The notes: generated by a model not told the origin, from the letters alone. DNA of 40,390 bases from an uncultured Bacteroidales bacterium (GCA_937915785.1 CALGGY010000003.1:1-40390); one strand, 5' to 3'. Positions 7,581 to 16,672 are shown, numbered from the stretch's first letter. Translations and numbers: made by a program.

Positions 7581-8522
7581 TTATTGCAGGTCGGGCAATT
7601 GGATTTTTAGTTCGAGTTCCATTTGTTTCAGCTTTTGCGTAAATGCCTTGTAATCTGCACTTTCGGGAAACAGTGGCCGGTGTTGCGACATTTTTCGCCA
7701 TTGCGCCACTTTTTGGCACAGGGCTTTGGTGGGTTCGTCGAAATATGTGTCGGAAAAGCGTTCCCAGATGTATTCCACGGCGGTGGGGGAGGGGTGGAGC
7801 AGGTCGGTATCGTAGAAACGGTAGTCGCGGAGTTCGTCCATAACTATCTCGTAAGCAGGGAAATAGGAAACGCTTGGATGGGCGCACTGCAGCTCGTTGG
7901 CAAGCAGGTGCAGGGTGGCTTTGCTGAGGGTGTTTTGGCGGTAGCCGTCCTTCCAATGGCGTATGGGACTTACGGTGAGTATTATGCGAAGGTTGGGCAC
8001 TTCCTTCAAAAGCTTGTCTATTAAGGCGTTGTAGCAAATGACGAGTTCTTCAGTGGAGAGCTTGCGTTTGAAGAACATGTTTCCGGGCATTTTGTGGCAG
8101 TTGGCTACCACAGTGCTGTCGGACAGGCAGTAAACGAAAGCAGTGCCGAAGGTAAGTATCAGTGTGTCCGTATGTTGCAGAAAGACATGAGCTTGGTGCA
8201 GGGCATTGTTGCAGTTTTGCAGGCAGATGTTCTTGTCGGGGTGCGAAAATTTGCCGTGATGCTGCCACGAGTGCCACAGCCCGTTGCCGGTAACAAGGTC
8301 GTTTTCGCCGATTTCGTCTCCCGAAAAGGTCATATGCAAGCACTGGGCAATGGAGATTGGGTTGTAGAGAATGCCGCAGGGGTTGGCCATGGTGTTGAAA
8401 CCGTGGTATGCCATACGGTTGCCGATATTTTCGGTGAAACAGGAGCCTATCAGCATCACTCTGTTGCGGTGCCCGATGCCGAAGGACGGTTTTTCGATGG
8501 TTATGGGTGTGGTTAGCTGCAT
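7581..8522 (-). CDS. GSCFA domain protein (SGNH-hydrolase-like)
   Basis: A 313-residue member of the GSCFA family, recognised by the defining GSCFTENIG motif (residues 26-34) followed by GILYNPISIAQ. Further conserved blocks are LILTFGTAFVY (~125) and LTVSPIRHWKDG (~180), with a C-terminal DLLHPSPTAVEYIWERF segment that probably holds the catalytic Asp/His of an SGNH-type esterase fold. The substrate of this family is not established. Its ATG begins one base after the dnaE stop codon, so it is probably transcribed with dnaE; the association looks like simple operon proximity rather than a known functional link. No signal peptide is apparent. Confidence 0.85.
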   Translation of the reverse strand: MQLTTPITIEKPSFGIGHRNRVMLIGSCFTENIGNRMAYHGFNTMANPCGILYNPISIAQCLHMTFSGDEIGENDLVTGNGLWHSWQHHGKFSHPDKNICLQNCNNALHQAHVFLQHTDTLILTFGTAFVYCLSDSTVVANCHKMPGNMFFKRKLSTEELVICYNALIDKLLKEVPNLRIILTVSPIRHWKDGYRQNTLSKATLHLLANELQCAHPSVSYFPAYEIVMDELRDYRFYDTDLLHPSPTAVEYIWERFSDTYFDEPTKALCQKVAQWRKMSQHRPLFPESADYKAFTQKLKQMELELKIQLPDLQ

Positions 8523-8523
8523 T

Positions 8524-11500
8524 TTATCTTTTGTTTACCTCGAACGATTCTATCTGCGGTATTTTTTCGATGGCGGCCACGAATTTGGTGGGATTTACGA
8601 GTATTGCTGCCGAACGCATGGTGAGGCTGATGTCGTATTTCAGCGACTTTATCCGGGCGTAGATAGGCACTTTGCCCTTGCATTTTTTTGCCAATTGTTC
8701 TATTTTTTCGCACAGTTCGATAGAGATGTTTTGCAGGGGAATGTACAGGGTGATGTTTTTGGTGCGGAGGTCGAATATTTCGTCGAGCAATGACATGTCG
8801 CTGATTTTTAGTTCCAGCTCGTTGGGGTCTTTGCTCCATTGACGGGTCTGTATTCTGCCACGACAGAAGACAAACAGTCCTTTTTGGAAATAGTTGCGGA
8901 TGTTCATGTAATCCTTGCCGAAAGCTCGGAACTCGAAAGAGCCGTTGTAGTCTTCGATGGTCATCGCTCCCCACGGGTTGCCTTTTTTGTCCAAGCGTTC
9001 TACCACGCTGGCCACATATCCTCCGAAAGTGAGTTCGCGGTCGCGGATTTGCTGGTAGTTAGCGGTGTCGGCGAGTATCTGCGTGTTGCAGTTGGTATAG
9101 AATCGCATGGTCCATTTGAACTCGTCGAGCGGATGTCCGGTGAGGAAAATGCCGATGGTCTCCTTTTCGAAATTGGCTTTGATGACGGTGTTCCAGTCCT
9201 CCACCTTGGGTATGTCGAGCTGCAGGCTTTCGGCCAACTCGTCGGAGCCGCCGAAGAGCGAGAACTGCGACGAAGCGGCGTTTTCCTGCTCTTTACCGCC
9301 CCAGCGTATCAGCTTGTCGAGGAACGACGGGGTGTTGTCGTTGTCGTTTTCTTTGTAGAAATAGGTGGCGCGGTTGATGCCGAATTCGTCGAGGGCGCCC
9401 GATTTCACCAGCGACTCGATGCTGCGTTTGTTTACGGTGCGCAGGTTTACGCGTCGCAAAAAATCGAACAGGTCCTTGTAGTTGCCGTTTTTCTGCCGTT
9501 CGTCGATGATGGCTTGGGTAGCGGCTTCGCCCATGCCTTTCAGTCCCCCGATGCCATAGCGTATCTCGCCTTTTTTGTTTACGGTGAACACGTCGATGGA
9601 TTCGTTCACACTTGGCTGCAATATCTTGATTTTCATCTTGGTACATTCGTCCATCAGCTCGCCCACGCGTGTAACGTCGGCACGTTCGGCGGTGAGGTTG
9701 GCGGCCATGAACTCGGCGGGGTAGTGGGCTTTGAGGTAGGCCGTTTGGTAGGCCACCCACGAGTAACAGGTGGCGTGCGATTTGTTGAAAGCGTAGGAGG
9801 CGAATTTCTCCCAGTCGGCCCAAATTTTTTCCAGCACTTGCGGGTTGTGGCCGTTGCTTTTTCCGCCTTCGATGAACTTGGGTTTCATGGCATCCACGAT
9901 GTCTTTCATTTTCTTACCCATGGCCTTTCGCAGGGCGTCGCTCTCGCCGCGGGTGAAGTTGGCAAGCTGTCGGCTCAAGAGCATCACCTGCTCCTGATAA
10001 ACGGTAATTCCGTAGGTGTCTTTCAGGTATTTCTCCATGCATGGGATGTCGTAGGTGATGGGGCTTTTTCCGTTTTTGCGGGCTATAAAGTCGGGGATAT
10101 AGTCCATGGGACCTGGGCGATAAAGTGCGTTCATGGCTATAAGGTCCTCGAACTGAGAGGGTTTTAGCTCGCGCAGGTTGCTCTGCATTCCCGCCGACTC
10201 GAACTGGAACACCGCCACAGTGTTGCCTTCGCAGAAAAGCTTGTAGGTTGCGGGGTCGTCGATGGGTATGTGGTCGATGTCCACATCGATGCCGCGCGAG
10301 AGTTTGATGTTTTTCAGGGCCTCCTTTATTATGCTGAGAGTAGAAAGTCCGAGAAAGTCCATTTTTATAAGTCCCACGTTTTCAACTACATGTCCATCGT
10401 ACTGGGTTACCACGACCCTTTTTCCGGCTTTTTTGTCGTCCACGGTGCACATTGGAGCGAAATTGGTGAGGTCGTCGGCGCCTATTATCACTCCGCAGGC
10501 GTGGATGCCAATCTGCCGGTTGGTGCCCTCCAGCTGGCTGGCGTAGGTGAGCATTTTTGCCACGTTTTCGTCTTCGCCTTCGTACAGTTTTTTTATTTCG
10601 GGCACATATTTGATGCAGTTTTTCACCGAAATTTTCAGAGGTTTGCCTTTGGCGTCTTTCAGGGTTTCGGGGAATTTCTCGGGTACGAGGGCTTTTATGG
10701 CGTTGGTTTCGGCCACCGAGATGTCCTGCACACGGCACACGTCGGCAATGGAGTTTTTGGTGGCCATGGTGCCGTAGGTGATGATGTGTGCCACTTTTTC
10801 GGCACCGTATTTCTGTGTTACCCAGTCCAATACGCGTTCTCGTCCGGCGTCGTCGAAATCCACGTCGATATCGGGTAGCGATATGCGGTCGGGGTTGAGG
10901 AAACGCTCGAATAGCAGGTCGTATTTCAGAGGGTCTATATCGGTGATTTTCAGGCAGTAGGCCACCACCGAGCCTGCCGCCGAGCCACGCCCCGGCCCAA
11001 CTATCACGCCCAGCTCCTCGCGGGCAGCGCGTATGTAGTCCGACACAATAAGAAAATATCCGGGGAACCCCATGGTTTTCATCACATGCAGCTCAAACAC
11101 AATGCGTTCGTGCTGTTCGTCGGTGAGGGTGTCGCCATAGCGCATTTTGGCGCCTTCCCATGTGAGTTTTGCAAGGTTGTCGGCCTCCAGCTTGATGCGG
11201 TACAGACGGTTGTATCCGCCCAGTTTCTTTATTTTTTTCTCGGCCTCTTCCTGCGAAAGCACGGTGTTGCCGTGTTCGTCGCGGGTGAACTCGTTGAAAA
11301 GGTCTTCGTCGGTAAATTTCTGGTGGTACTGCTCCTCGGTGCCGAAATCTTCGGGAATGGGGAACACTGGCATTATGGGGTCGGCGTTGATGCTGTAGGT
11401 TTCTACCTTGTCGGCAATTTCCATGGTGTTAGCAAGGGCTTCGGGCAGGTCGGAGAAAATGGCCTCCATCTCTTCGGGAGTTTTCAGCCACTCCTGTTTG

Positions 11501-12339
11501 GTGTAGTGCATTCGGTTGGGGTTGGCCACCTTGTCCTGCGTGCTGATGCAGATAAGGCGGTCGTGGGCTTCGCCGTGCTCCTCTTCAACAAAGTGCACGT
11601 CGTTGGTGGCAATGATTTTGGTGTTGGTTTTTGCGGCGAGTTCGAGCAGCACTTTGTTCACCTCCTGCTGGCGTTCGTAGGTGGAGGTGTCGCCGCCGGG
11701 CTTGTCGGTTTTGTGGCGTTGCAGCTCAAGGTAGAAATCGTCGCCGAATATGCTTTTGAACCATAGCACGCTCTGCTCGGCGCCATCGATGTCGCCGGCC
11801 ATTATTTTTTGCGGTATTTCACCGCCAAGGCATGCCGAGCTGCAGATGATGCCTTCGTGGTATTGCTCCAGCAGTTCGTGGTCGAGCTGTGCGGTGCGGT
11901 AGAACCCTTCGGTGAAGGCCAGAGAGCTTAGCTTGCACAGGTTTTTGTAGCCCTGCTTGTTTTTTGCCAACAGTATCAGGTGCCATCCGCGCGAGTTTTT
12001 GTCGAAACGCGAACCGTGGGCGCAATAGGCCTCGGTGCCCACTATGGGTTTGAAAAACTGGCTGTTGAGGTTGTCGATTTCCTTCTGTATCTCGGCTTTC
12101 TTTTCGTCCGGGGTCTCGGCAAGGTACTTGGTGAGCCCTTCGATTTTTTCTTTCAAAGCTTTGTTTTGACCATTGGCATAGTCGAGAAACTCTTTGATAC
12201 CGAACATGTTGCCGTGGTCGGTGAGAGCCATGGCGTACATGCCGCAACGTTTGGCTTTGTCTATCAAATCGGGAATTTTGGACATGCCATCCAGAAACGA
12301 AAAGTGCGAGTGTACGTGTAAGTGCGTGAATTTTACCAT
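8524..12339 (-). CDS. dnaE: DNA polymerase III subunit alpha
   Basis: The 1271-residue catalytic subunit of the replicative DNA polymerase. The N-terminal PHP domain begins FTHLHVHSHFSFLDG (residues 4-18) and includes ALTDHGNM. The palm carries the PDIDVDFDD motif with catalytic Asp at 490 and 492, preceded by GPGRGSAAGS. Fingers follow with YQEQVMLLSRQLANFTRGE, then a helix-hairpin-helix region, and a C-terminal OB-fold around LTFGGYVASV. It is a DnaE1-type enzyme, slightly longer than E. coli's 1160, as usual in Bacteroidota; no intein is present. A TACATTTG -7 box lies 35 bp upstream of the ATG. GSCFA follows with a one-base gap. Confidence 0.97.
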   Translation of the reverse strand: MVKFTHLHVHSHFSFLDGMSKIPDLIDKAKRCGMYAMALTDHGNMFGIKEFLDYANGQNKALKEKIEGLTKYLAETPDEKKAEIQKEIDNLNSQFFKPIVGTEAYCAHGSRFDKNSRGWHLILLAKNKQGYKNLCKLSSLAFTEGFYRTAQLDHELLEQYHEGIICSSACLGGEIPQKIMAGDIDGAEQSVLWFKSIFGDDFYLELQRHKTDKPGGDTSTYERQQEVNKVLLELAAKTNTKIIATNDVHFVEEEHGEAHDRLICISTQDKVANPNRMHYTKQEWLKTPEEMEAIFSDLPEALANTMEIADKVETYSINADPIMPVFPIPEDFGTEEQYHQKFTDEDLFNEFTRDEHGNTVLSQEEAEKKIKKLGGYNRLYRIKLEADNLAKLTWEGAKMRYGDTLTDEQHERIVFELHVMKTMGFPGYFLIVSDYIRAAREELGVIVGPGRGSAAGSVVAYCLKITDIDPLKYDLLFERFLNPDRISLPDIDVDFDDAGRERVLDWVTQKYGAEKVAHIITYGTMATKNSIADVCRVQDISVAETNAIKALVPEKFPETLKDAKGKPLKISVKNCIKYVPEIKKLYEGEDENVAKMLTYASQLEGTNRQIGIHACGVIIGADDLTNFAPMCTVDDKKAGKRVVVTQYDGHVVENVGLIKMDFLGLSTLSIIKEALKNIKLSRGIDVDIDHIPIDDPATYKLFCEGNTVAVFQFESAGMQSNLRELKPSQFEDLIAMNALYRPGPMDYIPDFIARKNGKSPITYDIPCMEKYLKDTYGITVYQEQVMLLSRQLANFTRGESDALRKAMGKKMKDIVDAMKPKFIEGGKSNGHNPQVLEKIWADWEKFASYAFNKSHATCYSWVAYQTAYLKAHYPAEFMAANLTAERADVTRVGELMDECTKMKIKILQPSVNESIDVFTVNKKGEIRYGIGGLKGMGEAATQAIIDERQKNGNYKDLFDFLRRVNLRTVNKRSIESLVKSGALDEFGINRATYFYKENDNDNTPSFLDKLIRWGGKEQENAASSQFSLFGGSDELAESLQLDIPKVEDWNTVIKANFEKETIGIFLTGHPLDEFKWTMRFYTNCNTQILADTANYQQIRDRELTFGGYVASVVERLDKKGNPWGAMTIEDYNGSFEFRAFGKDYMNIRNYFQKGLFVFCRGRIQTRQWSKDPNELELKISDMSLLDEIFDLRTKNITLYIPLQNISIELCEKIEQLAKKCKGKVPIYARIKSLKYDISLTMRSAAILVNPTKFVAAIEKIPQIESFEVNKR

Positions 12340-12373
12340 AATATTGATGCGAAAAAATTATTAAACAATAGTG

Positions 12374-12381
12374 CAAATGTA
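12374..12381 (-). promoter_or_regulatory. Predicted -7 box for dnaE
   Basis: TACATTTG on the minus strand, 35 bp upstream of the dnaE start, fits TAnnTTTG. The 238-bp gap is shared with the divergent PurF-like gene. Confidence 0.5.
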
Positions 12382-12516
12382 CAATTAAAAAGTTCTGTAA
12401 GCTGTCCGTTGAGAGAATAGTTTTCAACATGTGCACTAAAATTTTGAATATCAGTAGTCAAAAAAAATCAACAATGCAAGGTGAAAAAAAAGCTTGTCAT
12501 TTTTGCCAAAAATGCG

Positions 12517-12524
12517 TAAATTTG
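12517..12524 (+). promoter_or_regulatory. Predicted promoter for the PurF-like gene
   Basis: TAAATTTG (-7 type) lies 54 bp upstream of the ATG, with CTTG at 12493-12496 about 20 bp further up as a possible -33 element. Confidence 0.45.
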
Positions 12525-12577
12525 CAACTTTATCAAAATCAATATATATTTAGTAATAATTTAATTTTTAACACATT

Positions 12578-13984
12578 ATGGGAGGTTTTTTTGGAGTGGT
12601 GTCGAAAAAGGCATGTGCCAACGACCTTTTCTACGGCATTGACTACCACTCGCATCTCGGAACAAAACGTGGAGGAATGGTTACAATCCATGACGGTTTT
12701 TTTCACCGGTCCATCCACAATATCGAAAATTCTTATTTCCGCACCAAGTTTGGCGACGACTTGGAAAAATTCAAGGGCAACTGCGGTATCGGCGTTATCA
12801 GCGACACCGATTCGCAACCCATTGTGGTGAATTCGCACCTCGGACGCTTTGCCATTGTTACGGTGGCCAAAATCAACAACATTGCCGAGCTTGAGACCGA
12901 ATGCCTCGAAAAAGGCCAGCAGTTTACCGAACTGAGCATGGGTCAGACCAACCCCACCGAGCTTGTGGCGCTGCTTATCACGCAAGGCAGGGACTTTGCC
13001 GACGGCATACAAAACGTTTTCCGCAAGGTGAAAGGCTCCTGCTCGATGCTGATACTCACCGACGACGGCGTTATTGCCGCACGCGACCTGTACGGACGCA
13101 CCCCCATTGTTGTGGGCAAAAACGGAGAGGGCTACGCCATTGCTTCCGAAAACCACAGTTTTGCCAATCTTGGATACGAAACGCTGCAGTTTGTTGGACC
13201 GGGCGAAGTGCTGAAAATCACCAACTTCGGCATAAGCCAGCTGCTGCCGCCCAACAGCAAGATGCAAATTTGCTCTTTCCTTTGGATTTACTACGGTTTT
13301 CCCTGCGTGGACTACGAGGGCATAAACGCCGAGGAGTTCCGCTACAAGGTGGGCTACGAAATGGGCAAGAGCGACGATGTGGACATTGATTTTGCATCGG
13401 CCATCCCCGACTCGGGCATTGGCATGGCACTGGGCTACTCCAACGGCCGCCAGGTGCCGTACAAACGTGGCGTTTGCAAATACACTCCCACATGGTCGAG
13501 GAGTTTTATGCCCGTTTCGCAGGAAACGCGCGAGCATGTGGCCAAGATGAAACTCATTCCCAACTGCGAAATACTGAAAGGCAAACGCGCCGTGTTCTGC
13601 GACGACTCCATTGTGCGCGGCACACAGCTTCGCGACAACGTGAAAAAGCTGTACGACGCCGGTATCAAAGAGGTGCACATACGCATAAGCTGCCCGCCGC
13701 TGCTCTACGGCTGCAATTTCCTCAATTTTTCGGCCTCCAAAACAGAACTGGAGCTGATAACACGCCGCGTGGTGAAAGAACTTGAGGGCGACAGCACAAA
13801 AAACATACCCCTGTACTGCGACCCAACCACACCGCAATACGCCAAAATGGTGGACGTTATACGCCGGCACCTTGGCGTGGATACGCTGAAATTCAACTCG
13901 TTGGAGACCATCTGCAACGCCGTTGGATTGCCGCACGACAAAGTGTGCACACACTGTTTCGACGGCTCGAGCTACGGTTTTTAA
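12578..13984 (+). CDS. Amidophosphoribosyltransferase-like protein lacking the catalytic Cys
   Basis: A 468-residue protein with the PurF architecture: an Ntn glutaminase-like domain (~1-235) and a phosphoribosyltransferase domain (~250-430) with the PRPP loop VFCDDSIVRGT at 339-349. PurF makes 5-phosphoribosylamine from PRPP and glutamine. In active glutaminases the residue after the initiator Met is the nucleophile Cys (MCGI); here the protein begins MGGFFGV, with Gly at that place. The start is firm, since TAA-rich non-coding sequence precedes it, so the nucleophile is truly missing and glutamine-dependent activity is not expected. It may use ammonia, need a partner, or be regulatory. I recall MGGFFG-type paralogues in other Bacteroidales, where a longer PurF also exists. 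The gpsA gene follows 33 bp downstream. Confidence 0.85.
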   Translation: MGGFFGVVSKKACANDLFYGIDYHSHLGTKRGGMVTIHDGFFHRSIHNIENSYFRTKFGDDLEKFKGNCGIGVISDTDSQPIVVNSHLGRFAIVTVAKINNIAELETECLEKGQQFTELSMGQTNPTELVALLITQGRDFADGIQNVFRKVKGSCSMLILTDDGVIAARDLYGRTPIVVGKNGEGYAIASENHSFANLGYETLQFVGPGEVLKITNFGISQLLPPNSKMQICSFLWIYYGFPCVDYEGINAEEFRYKVGYEMGKSDDVDIDFASAIPDSGIGMALGYSNGRQVPYKRGVCKYTPTWSRSFMPVSQETREHVAKMKLIPNCEILKGKRAVFCDDSIVRGTQLRDNVKKLYDAGIKEVHIRISCPPLLYGCNFLNFSASKTELELITRRVVKELEGDSTKNIPLYCDPTTPQYAKMVDVIRRHLGVDTLKFNSLETICNAVGLPHDKVCTHCFDGSSYGF

Positions 13985-14017
13985 TTTAAAACAATTGGAA
14001 AAACAAACAGAAACATC

Positions 14018-15007
14018 ATGATAGCAGTTCTTGGTAGTGGCAGCTGGGCTTCGGCCATAGCAAGCATTATTTTGGAACATTCCGACCAAAGGATAAACTG
14101 GTGGATACGCGAGCCCGAAATTATTGAAGGAATGAAAGAAAATGGACGTAACCCGCTGTACCTCAGTTCGGTGGAATACGATGTGAGCCGTATCAATTTC
14201 TATTCGGAGATAAAATCGGTAATACGCGACTCCAGCGACCTGCTTTTTGTATTGCCGTCGGCTTTTGTGGCCAAGACTTTGGAAGGACTCACCTCTGCCG
14301 ATTTCGAAGGCAAGAAGGTGCATTCTGCCATTAAAGGTCTTGTGCCGTCTACAGTGCAGATTATCACCGACTATCTGCACGACATTTTTTCAGTGAGCTA
14401 CGACGACATGACGGTTATAAGCGGTCCGTCGCACGCCGAGGAGGTGGCGCAGGAAAAACTCACCTACCTCACGGTGGCCTCCAAAAACGCTGATTTGGCC
14501 AAGCGGGCGTCGCAGTTTATCGAATGCCGGTATGTGCACACTGTGCTTTCCGACGATGTGCAGGGCATTGAGTACGCGGCTGTTATGAAAAATATCTACG
14601 CCGTTGCCGCTGGCATCTGCCGCGGACTGGGCTACGGCGACAACCTGCTGGCAGTGCTTGTTTCGAACGCCATGCAGGAGATGGACGCCTTTATCAACAG
14701 CCTGCACCCCATGGACAGCCGTCAGCTGGAGCGTTTCAGCTACCTCGGCGACCTTCTGGTAACGGCCTACTCGCAGCACAGCCGCAACCGCACTTTCGGC
14801 AGCATGATAGGCTATGGCTACTCCGTTCGCGGGGCACAGCTGGAGATGAAAATGATTGCCGAAGGCTACTATTCGGTGAAATCCATCCAAAAGATATGCC
14901 GTCGCAACAACATACAGCTGCCCATTGTGGAAGCCGTTTACCGCATCCTTTACGAAGATGCCACCCCTCGGCGCGAGATGAAAAAAATTGTTGAGAATTT
15001 CCATTAA
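14018..15007 (+). CDS. gpsA: Glycerol-3-phosphate dehydrogenase [NAD(P)+]
   Basis: GpsA reduces dihydroxyacetone phosphate to sn-glycerol-3-phosphate, the backbone for phospholipids, in the cytoplasm. The 329-residue length is normal. The Rossmann glycine motif is at the extreme N-terminus (VLGSGSWASA, 4-13), followed by the SGPSHAEEVA block (~132-141), the catalytic-lysine segment AAVMKNIYAVAAGICRGLGYGDN (~188-210), and the C-terminal substrate-binding region. It is preceded by the PurF-like gene (33-bp gap, probably one transcript) and followed by a strong terminator. Confidence 0.95.
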   Translation: MIAVLGSGSWASAIASIILEHSDQRINWWIREPEIIEGMKENGRNPLYLSSVEYDVSRINFYSEIKSVIRDSSDLLFVLPSAFVAKTLEGLTSADFEGKKVHSAIKGLVPSTVQIITDYLHDIFSVSYDDMTVISGPSHAEEVAQEKLTYLTVASKNADLAKRASQFIECRYVHTVLSDDVQGIEYAAVMKNIYAVAAGICRGLGYGDNLLAVLVSNAMQEMDAFINSLHPMDSRQLERFSYLGDLLVTAYSQHSRNRTFGSMIGYGYSVRGAQLEMKMIAEGYYSVKSIQKICRRNNIQLPIVEAVYRILYEDATPRREMKKIVENFH

Positions 15008-15032
15008 AAACTGCCGTCAGAGCGGCAAACAA

Positions 15033-15064
15033 AAGGGTGTCCGATGCTGTCGGCACCCTTTTTT
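15033..15064 (+). terminator. Rho-independent terminator after gpsA
   Basis: AAGGGTG-t-CCGA / loop / TCGG-CACCCTT forms an 11-bp stem with one bulge, followed by TTTT. Confidence 0.85.
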
Positions 15065-15148
15065 ATTCGTCGCAAGAAGAAATTATTACCAGATAAAATA
15101 TTGATAGCCAAAGAATTAACGTTTGTTAGAAAAGATTTTTTTTAAGTT

Positions 15149-15182
15149 TTTGTTGCTATCATTCAAAAAAGTTGTACTTTTG
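15149..15182 (+). promoter_or_regulatory. Predicted promoter for the ferredoxin gene
   Basis: TTTG (15149-15152) and TACTTTTG (15175-15182) fit the Bacteroidota -33/-7 pattern with a slightly long 22-bp spacer, 34 bp upstream of the ATG. An AAAAGGAG ribosome-binding site follows at 15201-15208. Confidence 0.55.
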
Positions 15183-15216
15183 CAAGCACATTTAATAATA
15201 AAAAGGAGAAAATAAA

Positions 15217-15384
15217 ATGGCTTACAAAATTTCTGACGACTGTGTAGCATGTGGAACATGCGCAGGCGAATGCCCCGCTGGAGCAATCTCCGAGGGCGAC
15301 ATCTATAAAATTGATCCCGATACCTGCATGGATTGCGGTACCTGTGCCGACGCTTGCCCGATGGGCGCTATCAGCCCGGCTTAA
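15217..15384 (+). CDS. 2[4Fe-4S] ferredoxin
   Basis: A 55-residue low-potential electron carrier of the clostridial type. It contains two CxxCxxCxxxCP cluster motifs: C9VACGTCAGECP near the N-terminus and CMDCGTCADACP in the second half. Each [4Fe-4S] cluster is bound by three Cys of one motif plus the last Cys of the other. The gene has a good AAAAGGAG ribosome-binding site eight bases before the ATG, which is unusual in this window and suggests high expression, plus its own promoter and terminator. Ferredoxins of this kind serve pyruvate:ferredoxin oxidoreductase and related anaerobic enzymes, supporting an anaerobic lifestyle. Confidence 0.97.
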   Translation: MAYKISDDCVACGTCAGECPAGAISEGDIYKIDPDTCMDCGTCADACPMGAISPA

Positions 15385-15410
15385 TTGCGGATTGAAAACA
15401 GATTAACCAA

Positions 15411-15443
15411 AAAGAGATGCCGTGGGGCATCTCTTTTTTTTTT
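15411..15443. terminator. Bidirectional terminator between ferredoxin and deaminase genes
   Basis: AAAGAGATGCC / GGCATCTCTTT forms an 11-bp perfect stem with a run of T on the plus strand; on the minus strand the hairpin is also followed by TTTTT, so it can end both convergent transcripts. Confidence 0.9.
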
Positions 15444-15473
15444 GTTGAAATTCGGTAGCTACAGTCCGAACAC

Positions 15474-16511
15474 TTACTGATTTTCGTACTGCTCCACTTC
15501 GTTGCAGAATAATTCCAGTTTTATTCCCGCCTGACGGAACATTTCCTCGCTCTCCTGTCCGGAGTGGTATTTGCGCTGGCACACCACGCGTTTTATGCCG
15601 CAGTTGATGATAAGCATGGCGCAGGTGCGGCAGGGTGTCATACGGCAGTAGAGGGTGGCGCCGTCGAGGGCTATTCCGCGTTTTGCCGCCTGGCAGATGG
15701 CGTTTTGCTCGGCGTGGACGGTGCGCACGCAGTGGGTGGTGATTTCGCCGTTTTCGTGTATCATTTTGTGGAAAAGGTGTCCCACCTCGTCGCAGTGTGG
15801 CAGACCGGAAGGCGAGCCCACGTAGCCCGTTACCAGCAGCTGGCGGTCTTTCACTATCACACAGCCGCTGCGTCCGCGGTCGCAGGTGGCGCGTTTGGAG
15901 GCGGCGTCGGCCAGCTCCATAAAATATTCGTCCCACGATGGGCGCACGTGCTTGGCTGGCATTATTTTGGCAAGCACCCGCTCCACTTCGGCGTTGAGCT
16001 CGGCAATGGTGCCGTTGTTCTGAAATGTGAAGTCGGCCTGTTCGATGCAGGCTTTGAGGTTCTGTTTGTTAGGGTCGGTGGAGGACATCTCGCGCTGTTC
16101 GTTGTCCACAAAGGTGTCGAAATCTATGTGGTCCGTCTCGGAGCCGCGCAGCACTATGCGCTGGTAGCGTGTGTGGGCGTCGGCGTCTATGGCAAAGAGG
16201 TAGAAGTTGGCTTTGCCGCGTAGGGCTGCCACTTCGCCCGGAGTGCGCACACTCTCGATAATGCAGTTTTTGCCGGATTCCTGTGCCTGCTGGTACAGTT
16301 GCTCTACTATGTACGAGGGCGAGTGCGAGGCGCGCAGGTCGTTGCCTACTATGGTCATGCTGTCGCGGTTCACTGGCATGCCGCGGCGTTTTATCTCTTG
16401 GGTGATGAATTCGCGCACCGAGAAGTGATCGAAGCCTTTTTCTTTCACAAGATAATCCACTATGGTACCCTTGCCAGCCCCTATAGTGCCTGTAATTCCG
16501 ATAGTTATCAT
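15474..16511 (-). CDS. P-loop kinase / (deoxy)cytidylate deaminase fusion
   Basis: A 345-residue two-domain protein. Residues 1-~185 are a P-loop nucleotide-kinase-like domain with Walker A G8TIGAGKGT16, resembling dephospho-CoA or dNMP kinases. Residues ~195-345 are a zinc deaminase with H266-A-E268 and P293-C294-R-T-C297, the zinc ligands and proton-shuttle Glu, most like dCMP deaminase. A housekeeping role would be dCMP to dUMP for thymidylate synthesis. The same domain order, kinase-like then dCMP/dCTP deaminase, is found in AvcD-type anti-phage nucleotide deaminases, which are longer (~530 residues). Both active sites look intact. A TATCTTTG box lies just upstream and it is monocistronic, converging on the ferredoxin gene. 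Which role applies cannot be decided here. Confidence 0.8.
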   Translation of the reverse strand: MITIGITGTIGAGKGTIVDYLVKEKGFDHFSVREFITQEIKRRGMPVNRDSMTIVGNDLRASHSPSYIVEQLYQQAQESGKNCIIESVRTPGEVAALRGKANFYLFAIDADAHTRYQRIVLRGSETDHIDFDTFVDNEQREMSSTDPNKQNLKACIEQADFTFQNNGTIAELNAEVERVLAKIMPAKHVRPSWDEYFMELADAASKRATCDRGRSGCVIVKDRQLLVTGYVGSPSGLPHCDEVGHLFHKMIHENGEITTHCVRTVHAEQNAICQAAKRGIALDGATLYCRMTPCRTCAMLIINCGIKRVVCQRKYHSGQESEEMFRQAGIKLELFCNEVEQYENQ

Positions 16512-16536
16512 TTTTTTTCGATAAAAGTTGTTTGTG

Positions 16537-16544
16537 CAAAGATA
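16537..16544 (-). promoter_or_regulatory. Predicted -7 box for the kinase-deaminase gene
   Basis: TATCTTTG on the minus strand, 25 bp upstream of the ATG at 16511. Confidence 0.5.
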
Positions 16545-16641
16545 CGACTTTTTATTTAATTAGGAGTTGGGAATGAGTAATGAGTAATTAGTTGTTTTGT
16601 TTTCTTTTATTGTTGAAACACAGTATGATAGTTGGTGTTTG

Positions 16642-16672
16642 TGCAAATTGAAAGTTGAACTTTCGATTTGCA
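16642..16672. repeat. 31-bp palindromic repeat, copy 1
   Basis: TGCAAATTGAAAG, five-base loop, CTTTCGATTTGCA. The arms pair at 12 of 13 positions (one T:G). It lies 45 bp beyond the stop codon of the DUF4143 ATPase gene. Copies 2 and 3 are at 17911 and 19034. Confidence 0.9.

Noticed and set aside
12539..14380. 613-codon minus-strand open frame
   Set aside because: It is antisense to the PurF-like gene and gpsA; low-complexity His/Val/Ala composition is typical of a shadow frame.
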